From Paenibacillus oryzae (GTDB taxonomy: Bacteria > Bacillota > Bacilli > Paenibacillales > Paenibacillaceae): a stretch of DNA of 64,000 nucleotides. Positions within the stretch are counted from its first letter, which is position 1; every line of letters starts with the position of its first letter. Below are positions 9,850 to 18,904 of this stretch, one piece after another. Location of the stretch: contig NZ_LYPA01000028.1 of assembly GCF_001675045.1 (NCBI RefSeq), forward strand, positions 1 to 64,000, in the 5' to 3' direction. Made by a program: the position numbers and the translations under genes. The notes under the pieces are model-generated. The model was given only the letters and a program-made list of their open reading frames with translations. It did not search any database and was not told where the DNA came from.

Positions 9850-11037
9850 TTGTTTCGTGACAGCAATGCTTCATATTCCCCTTCTTTTCGCTATAAGCTC
9901 GTTCTGCTGTTAGCTGTTGTTATCGTTGCAGGCATGAGCCAAGGTCTGCTTCTGCCCTTATTATCCATATTGCTGGAGGATGCCGGGATTCCCGCTGATC
10001 AAAACGGTTTGAATTCGGTAGCGATGTATATCGGCGTATTTGGCATGATGTTTTTTGTGGAAAAACCGGTCAGAGCGTGGGGCTATAAAAGAGTCATTAT
10101 TGCCGGTATCGCTTTGGTTGCATGCTCCGTCTTGTTGTTTCCTTTTACCCAATCGCTGGCCGTATGGTTTGTCCTGAGGCTGCTCGTTGGCGTTGGAGAC
10201 AGCGCCTTGCATTATGCGACCCAGCTCTGGATTGTAAGCTCCAGCCCGGCGCAGAAACGCGGCAGATACATTTCGCTCTATGGCATGGCATATGGCCTTG
10301 GCTTCAGTATTGGCCCGCTGGGCATTAATCTGCTCCAGGCCGGAAGGCATGTTCCGTTTCTCGTTTCCGGGTTTATTTTCCTGAGCGTCATGCTTCTGGC
10401 CTTGAAGCTTCCTCATGAAAACCCGGAAATGCCCAAGCGGGGAGAGGCGGGCCGCAAACGATATTGGACGATTTATCGCCTGGCATGGTTTGCGCTGATC
10501 CCTGCGATTTTGTTTGGCTTGATGGAATCGTCTATGAACAGTACATTCCCGCTTTACGGATTACGAACGGGGCTGGATCAGCATTGGATTTCGCTGCTGC
10601 TGCTTGCCTTTGGCATAGGCAGTCTGATTCTGCAGCTGCCTCTAGGCATACTGAGCGACAAGACAGGGCGGAAACCGGTGCTTATGCTTTGCGGGATTAC
10701 AGGCGCCGTCTCGTTTTTGGCGATTCCGTTCGCCGGAGACGCCATCGGGGTTCTTATGCTGCTGTTTATTGTCGCCGGCGGAGCGGTAGGTTCCTTTTTT
10801 TCGCTGGGGCTAGCTTATGCCGCAGATATTTTGCCCAAGGATATCCTGCCGGCAGCGAATGTGGCAGGTTCCATTCATTTTAGCATCGGCAGTATACTGG
10901 GACCTCTGCTTGGAGGATACGGCCTGTCCTACTTATCGGATAACAGCCTTTTTTTGCTGCTTGGATCGGCATTTCTCCTCTTTTCGTTGCTAGGCCTCGC
11001 CTTCCGTCCAAAAATCCGTTCCGGCCCGATCGCATAA
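9850..11037 (+). CDS. MFS transporter, 12-TM
   Basis: 395 residues, about 12 hydrophobic segments. Motif A in the second half reads GILSDKTGRKPV, and the first half has a conserved RLLVGVGDSALHYATQLW stretch. The TTG start at 9850 lies nine bases after AAAGGAGAG with no better candidate. It resembles small-molecule exporters such as B. subtilis YfkF, but I cannot fix the substrate. No regulator gene is adjacent. Confidence 0.85.
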   Translation: MFRDSNASYSPSFRYKLVLLLAVVIVAGMSQGLLLPLLSILLEDAGIPADQNGLNSVAMYIGVFGMMFFVEKPVRAWGYKRVIIAGIALVACSVLLFPFTQSLAVWFVLRLLVGVGDSALHYATQLWIVSSSPAQKRGRYISLYGMAYGLGFSIGPLGINLLQAGRHVPFLVSGFIFLSVMLLALKLPHENPEMPKRGEAGRKRYWTIYRLAWFALIPAILFGLMESSMNSTFPLYGLRTGLDQHWISLLLLAFGIGSLILQLPLGILSDKTGRKPVLMLCGITGAVSFLAIPFAGDAIGVLMLLFIVAGGAVGSFFSLGLAYAADILPKDILPAANVAGSIHFSIGSILGPLLGGYGLSYLSDNSLFLLLGSAFLLFSLLGLAFRPKIRSGPIA

Positions 11038-11167
11038 ATGTATTGCATCAAAGTCTTAGGCACCCTATGATGGAAGTGATCAAGAAAAATGTGGGGAGAA
11101 TAGCAAGATGGTTCCTATTTACGGCTGATACATAATATGGATACAACCGATCAGGAGGCCTGTCATA

Positions 11168-11221
11168 ATGAGTACAATCTTGCTCGCTGAGGATAATAGA
11201 ATGAACCACAATAAGCAATGA
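11168..11221 (+). CDS. 17-codon leader ORF resembling a receiver-domain start
   Basis: AGGAGG at 11153 is followed by ATG at 11168 and a peptide MSTILLAEDNRMNHNKQ ending in TGA. Its stop overlaps the ATG of the HD-GYP gene (ATGA at 11218-11221), as in translational coupling. The peptide looks like beta-strand 1 plus the acidic pair of a response-regulator receiver (ILLAEDN), which the downstream protein lacks. It may be a coupling leader or a relic of an earlier receiver gene. Expression is inferred from the ribosome binding site only. Confidence 0.45.
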   Translation: MSTILLAEDNRMNHNKQ

Positions 11222-12255
11222 TAACGACCAATCACTTTAGCCAGGCAAAAATTCTCATCGCTTGCGGGCAGGATTATAATGACGCGCTGCTTGAGCGCAT
11301 TTTGTCCCGTGCCGGATATACCCGAATACACTATACGACTCATGATTCAGATTTGGAATGGATGTTAAGTGAAGTTGAACCCGACATCGTGCTTGTACAT
11401 ATGCACAAACGAGAAATGGACTCTCTCCAGGCGCTGGCCTTGATTCGGGAGCATACGGGCGACAATGCCTTTTTGCCAGTGTTAATGCTTATGGAGGAGC
11501 CTTCACCGACATTAAGACAGCATGGGCTGCAAGCCGGGGTTAATGATTTTTTGATTAAGCCATACGATCGGATGGAGGTTGTTCTGCGCATTAACAATTT
11601 GTTAAAGACCCGATCCTATCATATACAGCTTAAGCTCCAGAACAGCAGTTTGGAGGAGAGGGTTCGCGAGAGAACCGAGGATCTGAAGAAGGCCAAACGG
11701 GAAACGTTGAAGCTTCTGGGCAGAATAGGGGAATACCGTGATGATATGACAGGCAGCCATACTCAGCGTGTAGGGAAGCTCGCGAGAAGGCTTGCGGAAA
11801 AAATCGGCTTATCCCATGATCATGCCGATATGATTGCAATCGCAGCCCCGCTGCACGACATTGGCAAAATCGGTATTGCCGATACGATATTATTAAAGCC
11901 CGGACGCTTTGAAGCTCATGAGTTTGAACAAATGAAGGAGCATACGGTGATTGGCGCAAGAATGCTTGAGGGCAGCTCGTTTACCGTGCTGAAGCTTGCG
12001 CAAATTATCGCCAGAAGCCATCATGAGAAATGGGATGGGAGCGGTTATCCGGAAGGTCTTTCGGGAAAACAAATACCAATCGAAGCAAGAATTGTGGCAT
12101 TGGCTGATTTTTATGACGCCTTAACGCATGAACGCCCTTATAAAAAAGCGTGGAGCACTGAAGAAACGCTTGTGGAAATTCTCAGGCAGCGCGGCAAGCA
12201 TTTTGACCCGGATGTTGTAGATGCGTTTATTATAATGATGACAGAGGAAACATAA
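11218..12255 (+). CDS. HD-GYP domain protein with degenerate receiver
   Basis: 345 residues. Residues 10-128 fold-match a response-regulator receiver, but the phospho-acceptor position reads VLVHMH (His61 instead of Asp) and the acidic pair after beta-1 is missing, while the switch Lys in FLIKPYD remains. A helical linker (about 135-165) leads to an HD-GYP domain with HDIGKIG near 213 and HHEKWDGSGYP near 267-277, the metal-binding and GYP motifs of cyclic-di-GMP phosphodiesterases. So probably active on c-di-GMP but not switched by phosphorylation. No partner kinase adjacent; translation probably coupled to the leader ORF. Confidence 0.87.
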   Translation: MITTNHFSQAKILIACGQDYNDALLERILSRAGYTRIHYTTHDSDLEWMLSEVEPDIVLVHMHKREMDSLQALALIREHTGDNAFLPVLMLMEEPSPTLRQHGLQAGVNDFLIKPYDRMEVVLRINNLLKTRSYHIQLKLQNSSLEERVRERTEDLKKAKRETLKLLGRIGEYRDDMTGSHTQRVGKLARRLAEKIGLSHDHADMIAIAAPLHDIGKIGIADTILLKPGRFEAHEFEQMKEHTVIGARMLEGSSFTVLKLAQIIARSHHEKWDGSGYPEGLSGKQIPIEARIVALADFYDALTHERPYKKAWSTEETLVEILRQRGKHFDPDVVDAFIIMMTEET

Positions 12256-12283
12256 TTTATCGAACAACGCGGAGGGATTACCA

Positions 12284-13324
12284 ATGGAAGCAGCAAAATC
12301 TGCCCAAGCTTTATTTACGCCGTTCCAAGCCGGAAGCCTGGAGCTGGCAAACCGTATCGTTATGGCGCCGATGACCCGCCAATTTTCGCCGGAAGGCGTT
12401 CCGGGTGAAAATGTGGCCCTTTATTACAAGCGCCGTGCGGAAAACGGCGTAGGTTTGATTGTAACGGAAGGTACAGTCATTGAGCATGCTGATGCCTCCA
12501 ATCAAGGAAATGTGCCTCATATATACGGCGAGGCCGCGCTGAAGGGCTGGGCGCAGGTGGTCAAAGCCGTGCATGAGGCAGGCGGCAAAATTATTCCGCA
12601 AATTTGGCATATGGGAGCTAAAGGCCAAGTCAATGACTATTCGGCAGCCGAAATTGCAGAGATTGTTGCTTCCTTTGCCCGCTCAGCGGCGGCAGCCAAA
12701 GAAATTGGCTTCGACGGTATAGAAATTCATGGAGCGCATGGTTATTTGATCGACCAGTTTTTCTGGGAAAAAACGAATACCCGCACCGATCAATACGGCG
12801 GTGATTATTTGGCGCGAACCACTTTTGCCGTTGAAATCATTAAGGCCTGCCGCCATGCAGTAGGTCCGGACTTCCCGATTGTGTTTCGCTTCTCGCAATG
12901 GAAATCCAGTGATTATAACGCAAAGCTGGCCAAAACGCCGGAGGAGCTGGAACAATTTCTGAAGCGGCTTAGCGACGCAGGCGTCGATCTGTTCCATTGC
13001 TCCACACGCCGTTTCTGGGAGCCTGAATTTGAAGGCTCTGATCTCAATTTGGCTGGCTGGACAAAAAAGCTATCCGGAAAGCCGGTCATTACCGTTGGTT
13101 CGGTTGGATTGGATAGCGACTTTATGTCGATGTTTAAGGAAGGAAAAGGTAGCAGCGTTCAAGCAATCGACGGCCTGGTGCAGCGCTTGGAGAACGGAGA
13201 ATTCGATCTGGTAGCAATTGGCCGCGCGCTTCTGGGCGATCCGGCATGGGCAAGCAAGGTGCGCGATGGCCGTACCGACGAATTATTGCCTTTTACGCCG
13301 GAGCTGCTGGGCACTTTAACCTAA
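12284..13324 (+). CDS. NADH:flavin oxidoreductase, Old Yellow Enzyme family
   Basis: 346 residues forming an FMN-binding TIM barrel. Visible motifs are LANRIVMAPMTRQ near the N-terminus, QIWHMG, the substrate pair within IEIHGAHGYLIDQFFWEKTN, VGSVGL for phosphate binding and AIGRALLGDPAW. OYEs reduce activated alkenes with NAD(P)H. The ATG at 12284 follows GGAGGG. The region after QIWHMGAKG is shorter than in many homologues. It precedes Ohr, so an electrophile or oxidant defence role is plausible but inferred. Confidence 0.9.
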   Translation: MEAAKSAQALFTPFQAGSLELANRIVMAPMTRQFSPEGVPGENVALYYKRRAENGVGLIVTEGTVIEHADASNQGNVPHIYGEAALKGWAQVVKAVHEAGGKIIPQIWHMGAKGQVNDYSAAEIAEIVASFARSAAAAKEIGFDGIEIHGAHGYLIDQFFWEKTNTRTDQYGGDYLARTTFAVEIIKACRHAVGPDFPIVFRFSQWKSSDYNAKLAKTPEELEQFLKRLSDAGVDLFHCSTRRFWEPEFEGSDLNLAGWTKKLSGKPVITVGSVGLDSDFMSMFKEGKGSSVQAIDGLVQRLENGEFDLVAIGRALLGDPAWASKVRDGRTDELLPFTPELLGTLT

Positions 13325-13401
13325 TAAATCTCGGCGTCATGCATATTTCAAGATGCGCTAAACCATCCTTTACTTGAATGAACCAAGAAGGGATGATCAA
13401 C

Positions 13402-13818
13402 ATGAGCGTATTGTATACAGCGTCGGCAACAGTAACAGGAGGCAGGGAAGGACAAGTCCAAACCCCTGACAGTGTACTAGACCTGCAATTGTCTATGCCC
13501 AAGGAGCTTGGAGGAAGGGGCGGCAATGGCACCAACCCGGAGCAATTGTTTGCTGCGGGTTATGCCTCCTGCTTTGATAGCGCTCTTCAACTCGTCATCG
13601 GCAGGAAAAAGTTGCGTGATGTGACGGCTACAAAGGTAACAGCGCATGTATCTTTGCTGAAGGACGAAGCGGACAATGGCTACAAGCTTGGCGTTAAGCT
13701 GCAAGTCACCATCGATGGAGTCGGACAAGAGGAAGCCAGTGAACTGGTTGCTGCGGCCCATGCCGTTTGCCCCTATTCCAAAGCGACAAGGGGCAATATT
13801 GACGTAGAAACAAACTAA
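13402..13818 (+). CDS. ohr: Organic hydroperoxide resistance protein Ohr (OsmC family)
   Basis: 138 residues, the usual Ohr size. Both catalytic cysteines are visible, in GYASCFDSAL and in HAVCPYSKATRGN. Ohr reduces organic hydroperoxides with lipoylated partner proteins. An in-frame ATG lies 24 bp upstream at 13378, but the ATG at 13402 has AAGAAGGGA at a suitable distance and gives the family N-terminus MSVLYTA, so I chose it. No OhrR-type MarR gene is next to it. Confidence 0.92.
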   Translation: MSVLYTASATVTGGREGQVQTPDSVLDLQLSMPKELGGRGGNGTNPEQLFAAGYASCFDSALQLVIGRKKLRDVTATKVTAHVSLLKDEADNGYKLGVKLQVTIDGVGQEEASELVAAAHAVCPYSKATRGNIDVETN

Positions 13819-13854
13819 TAAGTATTGAATTGCTGGAGAGAGAGGACCCGGATA

Positions 13855-14976
13855 GTGAAGTGCATCGTAATCGGAGCCGGTATTATGGGGGCATCAACTG
13901 CTTATCATCTTGCCAAAATGGGTGCAGAGGTTACATTGGTTGACCGCAAGGATAAAGGTCAAGCAACGGATGCGGCCGCAGGCATTATATGCCCATGGGT
14001 ATCGCAAAGGCGGAACAAAGCCTGGTATCGGCTGGCATCGGCGGGGGCGCGCTTTTATCCCCAGCTGATCAATGAGCTGGAAAAAGCCGGTGAAACAGAG
14101 ACCGGGTATGCCCGTGTAGGCGCATTGCTGCTTCATGATGATGAAGACAAGCTGAACAAGCTGGAGGAAAGAGCGGGAATACGCAAAGCGGACGCTCCCG
14201 AAATTGGTCAAATTACGCTTCTCGACTCTTTGGCGACAAAGCGTCATTTTCCGCTGCTGGCAGACGGTTATCCTTCCGTTTTTATTGGGGGAGCCGCCCG
14301 CGTTGACGGGCAAGCGCTGAGAAATGCGCTGGTTTCAGCCGCACGGAAACATGGCGCTGCGATTCTAAACGGAGACGCGGCATTGTCCTTCAAGGCCAAT
14401 CGCGTCAATGGCGTAGTGGTTGAAGAGCGGGAATATGTTGCAGATGCAATCATTGTTTGTGCGGGAATATGGGCTAGAGAGCTTTTGGGGAAGGCTGGCA
14501 TAAGCTTTCAAGTGGCAAGTCAAAAAGCGCAAATCCTGCACCTTCAGACGCAAGAGGGTCATCCAACAGAACGGTGGCCCGTCGTTATGCCGCCTTCCGA
14601 CCAATATTTGCTGGCCTTTGACCGTCAAAGATTAGTCATTGGAGCAACGCACGAAAACGAAGGTTTGCTTGCTCGCGAGGCAACTGCAACAGCAGGGGGC
14701 TTGCAAGAGGTATTAAACAAAGGGCTGCTGGTAGCCCCGGGACTGGCTGATTCAGAAATTTTGGAAACCAGAGTAGGCTTCCGTCCCTTTACGCCGGGTT
14801 TTCTGCCGGTTGCGGGTAAATGTCCGGGCTGGGATGGATTGTTTGCTGCCAATGGCTTAGGCTCCTCTGGGCTGACGGTTGGCCCTTTTCTCGGAGAACA
14901 AATGGCGAAGCTAGTATTGGGGAAGCCAGTGGAGATTGATTTTAACGATTATGACCCCGGCATGGCCATCCATTAA
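13855..14976 (+). CDS. FAD-dependent oxidoreductase, DAO family
   Basis: 373 residues with an N-terminal dinucleotide-binding fold (VIGAGIMGASTAYHLAKMG) and a C-terminal FAD-clamping region (PVAGKCPGWDGLFAANGLGS). The layout matches D-amino-acid dehydrogenase/glycine oxidase-type enzymes that oxidise amines; substrate unknown. GTG at 13855 is preceded by a purine-rich GGAGAGAGAGGA, better than the TTG 30 bp upstream. A strong terminator downstream separates it from the isomerase gene. Confidence 0.85.
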   Translation: MKCIVIGAGIMGASTAYHLAKMGAEVTLVDRKDKGQATDAAAGIICPWVSQRRNKAWYRLASAGARFYPQLINELEKAGETETGYARVGALLLHDDEDKLNKLEERAGIRKADAPEIGQITLLDSLATKRHFPLLADGYPSVFIGGAARVDGQALRNALVSAARKHGAAILNGDAALSFKANRVNGVVVEEREYVADAIIVCAGIWARELLGKAGISFQVASQKAQILHLQTQEGHPTERWPVVMPPSDQYLLAFDRQRLVIGATHENEGLLAREATATAGGLQEVLNKGLLVAPGLADSEILETRVGFRPFTPGFLPVAGKCPGWDGLFAANGLGSSGLTVGPFLGEQMAKLVLGKPVEIDFNDYDPGMAIH

Positions 14977-15098
14977 CCGCATATATAGCAGGCTTAAAAT
15001 AATTTGCTCGAAAAAAGCAAAATACTGCTTGATATTTACATTTCATCGTATTATCCTAGTTCATAACAGCGATGACTTGCAATGGAAGCAATCAATCC

Positions 15099-15125
15099 AG
15101 CGGATTCCATCGGAATCCGCTTTTT
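15099..15125 (+). terminator. Strong intrinsic terminator
   Basis: AGCGGATTCC and GGAATCCGCT form a perfect 10-bp stem with a three-base loop, followed by TTTTT. It ends transcription of the FAD oxidoreductase unit. Confidence 0.85.
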
Positions 15126-15187
15126 ACGTTTATGATCACTTATCATTAATTTATTCATTAATTTATGAGGAAGGGAAGTTTTGCATC

Positions 15188-15991
15188 ATGCAACTGGGCA
15201 TCATCGCTCCGCCCGAAGAGATCAGCTTTATTCAAGCTCAAAAGCGGAAGCTGCGCTTTTTAGAGTTTTGCGTTAATGAAGGAGACGATGTAAACGCTTT
15301 TTGCGATCGGGTCCGAGAGCTTGAGGCCTGGAAGGACCAATACGGTATCCAGGTAGGATCAATTGGACGATGGAAATCTATAAGGATTGACCGGAATGGC
15401 AATGTCCTGGAAGAAGAGGTACAGCGCTGCTTCAAGCTGATTGACGCGGCTGCCGAGCTGCAATGTCCCAGCTTTGTTGCGGGCTGCAATTATGTGGATG
15501 AGCTATCCTTGTTCGACAATTGCGCGGCGGCTATCGCTTTTTTCAGCAAGCTGATTGCTTATGCAAGTCCCAAAAATGTCAAAATCTCAACGTACAATTG
15601 CCGAAAAATCAATTTTGTTCATTCGCCCGATATCTGGCGGATCATTCATGGCCATTTGCCTCAGCTAGGCATCAAATACGATCCGTCGCATGCCGTGTTT
15701 TTTGGCGGAGATTATTTGCAGGAAACGCTGGAGTGGGGACATCGGTTTTACCATGTTCATCTTAAGGGCTCGCTGTTAATTAATGGCGTTAAGGTTGATG
15801 AGCCGCCGGCGGGGCTGGATCAAACGGACTGGCCTTCATTTTTGGCTACGCTCAGGGCGGCTGGTTATGATGCAGGCCTGAGCATCGAACCGCGAAAGTC
15901 GGCGCTGTCGGACCATTTAGCGGATAGGGGCGTTGATTTTTCGGCATCGTATTTCAGAAAACTGCTGCTTGAGTCTCTTGAAGAGGAATAA
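15188..15991 (+). CDS. Sugar phosphate isomerase/epimerase, TIM barrel
   Basis: 267 residues of the xylose-isomerase-like TIM barrel family. Metal- and substrate-binding stretches include IKYDPSHAVFFGGDYLQ, FYHVHLKGSLL and LSIEPRKSALSD. The frame stays open upstream to 14936, but that part crosses a terminator and overlaps the previous gene; ATG 15188 follows GGAAGGGAAG and gives the family start MQLGII. Only 15 bp separates it from a Gfo/Idh/MocA dehydrogenase, a common pairing in inositol or unusual-sugar catabolism. Exact substrate unknown. Confidence 0.87.
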   Translation: MQLGIIAPPEEISFIQAQKRKLRFLEFCVNEGDDVNAFCDRVRELEAWKDQYGIQVGSIGRWKSIRIDRNGNVLEEEVQRCFKLIDAAAELQCPSFVAGCNYVDELSLFDNCAAAIAFFSKLIAYASPKNVKISTYNCRKINFVHSPDIWRIIHGHLPQLGIKYDPSHAVFFGGDYLQETLEWGHRFYHVHLKGSLLINGVKVDEPPAGLDQTDWPSFLATLRAAGYDAGLSIEPRKSALSDHLADRGVDFSASYFRKLLLESLEEE

Positions 15992-16006
15992 GCCAGAGGG
16001 GAAAAA

Positions 16007-17092
16007 ATGATGACTAAATTAAAATATGCACTGATCGGCGCCGGCGGCAACGCGGAGAAAAAACATATTCACGGATATCTTTCGCTGGAGAATGTTCAAG
16101 TAGCATCCATATGCGACATTGATCTGGATAAAGCCTCCAAAATGGCGCAAAAATATAATGTGCCTAGCGCTTACCAAGACTATAAGGACATGTTTGCAGC
16201 TGAAAAGCCGGATATCGTCAGCATCGTAACGCCAAATTTTCTGCATGCTGAAATTACTGAATATGCTTTATCGCAAGGCGCGCATGTCCATTGCGAAAAA
16301 CCGCTTAGCATCAATGCGGAGGAAGCAAGACGAATTCTGCAGGCGAGAGACCGGTACGGCAAGCTGGTTATGATCGGCTTAAATAACCGGTTTACCAATG
16401 AAGCTGTTTTTCTTAAAAAATGGATCGACGATGGGCATTTGGGCGACATCTATAGCGCCAAAGCCGGTTGGGTGAGAAGGAGCGGCATCCCTGGCAGAGG
16501 CACCTGGTTTACGGACAAAAAGCGCTCCGGCGGCGGTGTCATGATTGATCTTGGCGCCCACTATCTGGATCTGGCTCTTTATTTGATGGATCGTCCCAAG
16601 GCATCCTATGTAGCGGGAAAAACCTATCAAAACTTCATACATACGACGGCTAGGAATCGAAATGGCTACAAAGGAATCGAAGGAGGCGTCTTTAATGTCG
16701 AGGATGCCGCGATTGGTTACGTGGGTCTGGACAACGGCGCATCGTTGTCGTTTGATTTCAGCTGGGCGTCCAATATCGAGGAGGACCGCTTTTATGTCGA
16801 GCTGATGGGTACAAAAGGCGGAGCCAGCCTAGTCAACGGAACGTTGAAGCTTTTTGGGGACAGCTCCGATATTTGCCTGGATATTACGCCAAAGCTGAAG
16901 CTTAACCCTCAATTGCAATTATTGAATGAATTCAGGCATTTTGTTGATGCCATTGCTCAAGGCCGTCAAACATTGGTTGCTCCGGCGGATGACGGGTTGT
17001 ATTTTGCACAAATTGTTGACGCTTTTTACGAAAGCGCGGAAAAAGGATTGCCTGTACAGGTAGTATCTGCTTATCCCGGTGTGCTGGTATAA
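16007..17092 (+). CDS. Gfo/Idh/MocA family oxidoreductase
   Basis: 361 residues. An N-terminal Rossmann fold (ALIGAGGNAEKKHI) is followed by the family motif CEKPLSINAEEA and the catalytic-face motif MIDLGAHYLDLALYLM. Members are NAD(P)-dependent sugar or inositol dehydrogenases. Two adjacent ATGs (16007, 16010) could start it. Co-transcribed with the TIM-barrel isomerase upstream; together they probably oxidise and isomerise one sugar or polyol. A terminator follows directly. Confidence 0.9.
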   Translation: MMTKLKYALIGAGGNAEKKHIHGYLSLENVQVASICDIDLDKASKMAQKYNVPSAYQDYKDMFAAEKPDIVSIVTPNFLHAEITEYALSQGAHVHCEKPLSINAEEARRILQARDRYGKLVMIGLNNRFTNEAVFLKKWIDDGHLGDIYSAKAGWVRRSGIPGRGTWFTDKKRSGGGVMIDLGAHYLDLALYLMDRPKASYVAGKTYQNFIHTTARNRNGYKGIEGGVFNVEDAAIGYVGLDNGASLSFDFSWASNIEEDRFYVELMGTKGGASLVNGTLKLFGDSSDICLDITPKLKLNPQLQLLNEFRHFVDAIAQGRQTLVAPADDGLYFAQIVDAFYESAEKGLPVQVVSAYPGVLV

Positions 17093-17114
17093 ACAAGTTA
17101 ACATTATGCTATAG

Positions 17115-17151
17115 CGGCAATTTCTCTTATCGGGAAATTGCCGTTTTTTTT
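17115..17151 (+). terminator. Strong intrinsic terminator
   Basis: CGGCAATTTC and GAAATTGCCG form a perfect stem followed by eight T residues; ends the isomerase-dehydrogenase unit. Confidence 0.9.
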
Positions 17152-17218
17152 CGTATGATGCAACCGATCGGCCTCCCCGTTTATCTAATGGATAGAACAA
17201 AGAAAGGAGATGCATGGC

Positions 17219-17749
17219 TTGGATGGAATACAAACGGTTATTAAAGCGCAAAAGGGCTCTCGCGAAGCCTTTTCCGAATTAGTGCGCGCTCATGAATCGT
17301 ATCTGTACGCAGTCGCCAAAGGACTGATGCGGTCGGAACCGGATATAAGGGATGCGATGCAGGAAAGCATCCTTCTGGCGTACCAGAGTATCGAAAATCT
17401 AAGGCAGCCCGCCTACTTCAGGACCTGGCTCATCCGGATATTAATAAACGAATGCCGGCGTATATGCAAGCAAAACAACAGAACCGTGCCTATTGAGCCA
17501 AAGGAAATGGATGTTCGAATAAGCAGCGGTATGGAGTCAGATTTGGAGCTGCTTGATTTGCTGGATGGATTGGAAAACGACTTGAAGGAGGTCATTGTTT
17601 TGTATTACGTAAATGACATGTCCGTCAAGGAGGTTAGCGAAATTCTTAATCTTTCCCAAAGCAATGTAAAATCCAAGCTGCACCGTGCACGCTTGAAGCT
17701 TTCCGTCTTGTTGAAGCAAACCGAACCCAGGGAGGTCTCTGTACAATGA
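17219..17749 (+). CDS. ECF-type RNA polymerase sigma factor
   Basis: 176 residues with sigma region 2 (AFSELVRAHESYLYAVAKGL to FRTWLIRILINECRR) and region 4 (VKEVSEILNLSQSNVKSKLH), lacking regions 1 and 3, as in ECF factors of the SigV/SigW sort. An ATG at 17210 touches its AAAGGAG, leaving no spacing; the in-frame TTG at 17219 sits nine bases away and is the better start. The stop overlaps the start of the next gene, an anti-sigma-like membrane protein, showing translational coupling. No convincing ECF autopromoter was found. Confidence 0.88.
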   Translation: MDGIQTVIKAQKGSREAFSELVRAHESYLYAVAKGLMRSEPDIRDAMQESILLAYQSIENLRQPAYFRTWLIRILINECRRICKQNNRTVPIEPKEMDVRISSGMESDLELLDLLDGLENDLKEVIVLYYVNDMSVKEVSEILNLSQSNVKSKLHRARLKLSVLLKQTEPREVSVQ

Positions 17750-18882
17750 ATACGAATGAACTGGATGATCGTTTTGTTCGCGCCTTATCACATGATCAGA
17801 ATCAAATGCCGCCAGAGTTAAAGGAGGAGGTGGAGGCTTTGCTGCTTCGTTTGCCAGAAAGAAATACAATAAAACCGCGTAAATGGACAACGATGAGGAT
17901 TGCCGCCGCCAGCCTATTTCTGGTTCTCATGCTTGGAGGCACGGCAGTGCTGAGCTCGCCTGCGCTCGCTGAAGCGGTCAAGCAGAAATGGCAATCCATC
18001 TTCGAACAATCCGGTGATCCCGCATTAATACCAGAAATCAAAGAAAACGAAATGGACGTTTTAACTGAAGTAGCGGATGCAGGCTACACATTAAGGATTC
18101 ACGAAGCAATGTATGACGGCATTCGTCTTTCCTTTAGTTATTCGCTTTCTCATGCTGAAGGCATTCCGTATGATTCATGGGTGGAACCCAAGTTTGTACT
18201 TGACGAATCACTTGACCAAAATTACCCCGGTATTGTGATGGCGGATAGTTCTGACGCTCGTGGAGAGCAGAAAACGGGTATCGTCAAATACTTTTTCACC
18301 AGACAAGCGCCCGATAAATTTATGTTAAAAGTGGATTTGCGAAGCATTCTGATTCATGATCTCTCCGATCGCGAAGAAACCATTGAAGGGAATTGGAGCT
18401 TTGAATTGCCGCTTGCCAAAAGCGGTGAAGTTAGTGACTCTATTGTGAAAATCCCTAACCCCATCCAGCATGACGATGTTATGTTTAAAATTAATCGTAT
18501 AAAGAGCGCCGAGCGCTCTACGGCTTGGACGTTTCGCTGGGAGTATCCCGAAGAGCTACGTCCCAATGCTTTTGATGATTATGCCCCCCGGTATAATATC
18601 AAATATCAAATTAAGGTGGATGGGCAACCATTCGAACATTTTGCATTAAGTGGCGCAGGAAGCACGGGAAGGTTAAAAATAAACGATAAGCCCATCCCGG
18701 GCAGATTTTACAATGAACATACGCTGGTCACGGAGGAGTTGCCTCCGGCGTTCAAAAAAATAGAAGTCACCCCTGTATTGCACACCCGCACCAAAGATAA
18801 AGAAACCGGTTTATGGAGCGAAAAAGTCGAGACGCTTTCTGTTTTTTCCATTACGGCCGATCGTCTTGAATCTGAACAATAA
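17746..18882 (+). CDS. DUF4179-type membrane-anchored anti-sigma factor
   Basis: 378 residues: a cytoplasmic N-terminus of about 45 residues, one membrane segment (MRIAAASLFLVLMLGGTAVL, roughly 46-67) and a large extracytoplasmic domain, the arrangement of RsiV-like DUF4179 proteins. Its ATG overlaps the sigma gene stop (ATGA), so sigma and inhibitor are made together. It presumably holds the ECF factor inactive until an envelope signal triggers proteolysis; signal unknown. Ends 22 bp from the convergent gerAC with no clear terminator between. Confidence 0.82.
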   Translation: MNTNELDDRFVRALSHDQNQMPPELKEEVEALLLRLPERNTIKPRKWTTMRIAAASLFLVLMLGGTAVLSSPALAEAVKQKWQSIFEQSGDPALIPEIKENEMDVLTEVADAGYTLRIHEAMYDGIRLSFSYSLSHAEGIPYDSWVEPKFVLDESLDQNYPGIVMADSSDARGEQKTGIVKYFFTRQAPDKFMLKVDLRSILIHDLSDREETIEGNWSFELPLAKSGEVSDSIVKIPNPIQHDDVMFKINRIKSAERSTAWTFRWEYPEELRPNAFDDYAPRYNIKYQIKVDGQPFEHFALSGAGSTGRLKINDKPIPGRFYNEHTLVTEELPPAFKKIEVTPVLHTRTKDKETGLWSEKVETLSVFSITADRLESEQ

Positions 18883-18904
18883 GGCGCAGAAAGGATGACG
18901 TATT

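Noticed and set aside
14936-15187. N-terminal extension of the sugar isomerase
   Set aside because: It overlaps the upstream gene and a strong terminator; ATG 15188 fits the family and has a ribosome binding site.
15188-15991. UV-damage endonuclease (UvsE) as alternative identity
   Set aside because: The motifs and small size fit sugar phosphate isomerases, and the neighbour is a sugar dehydrogenase.
17161-17181. ECF autopromoter (CAACC ... CGT) before the sigma gene
   Set aside because: The gap between the elements is only 12 bp, against about 16 expected.
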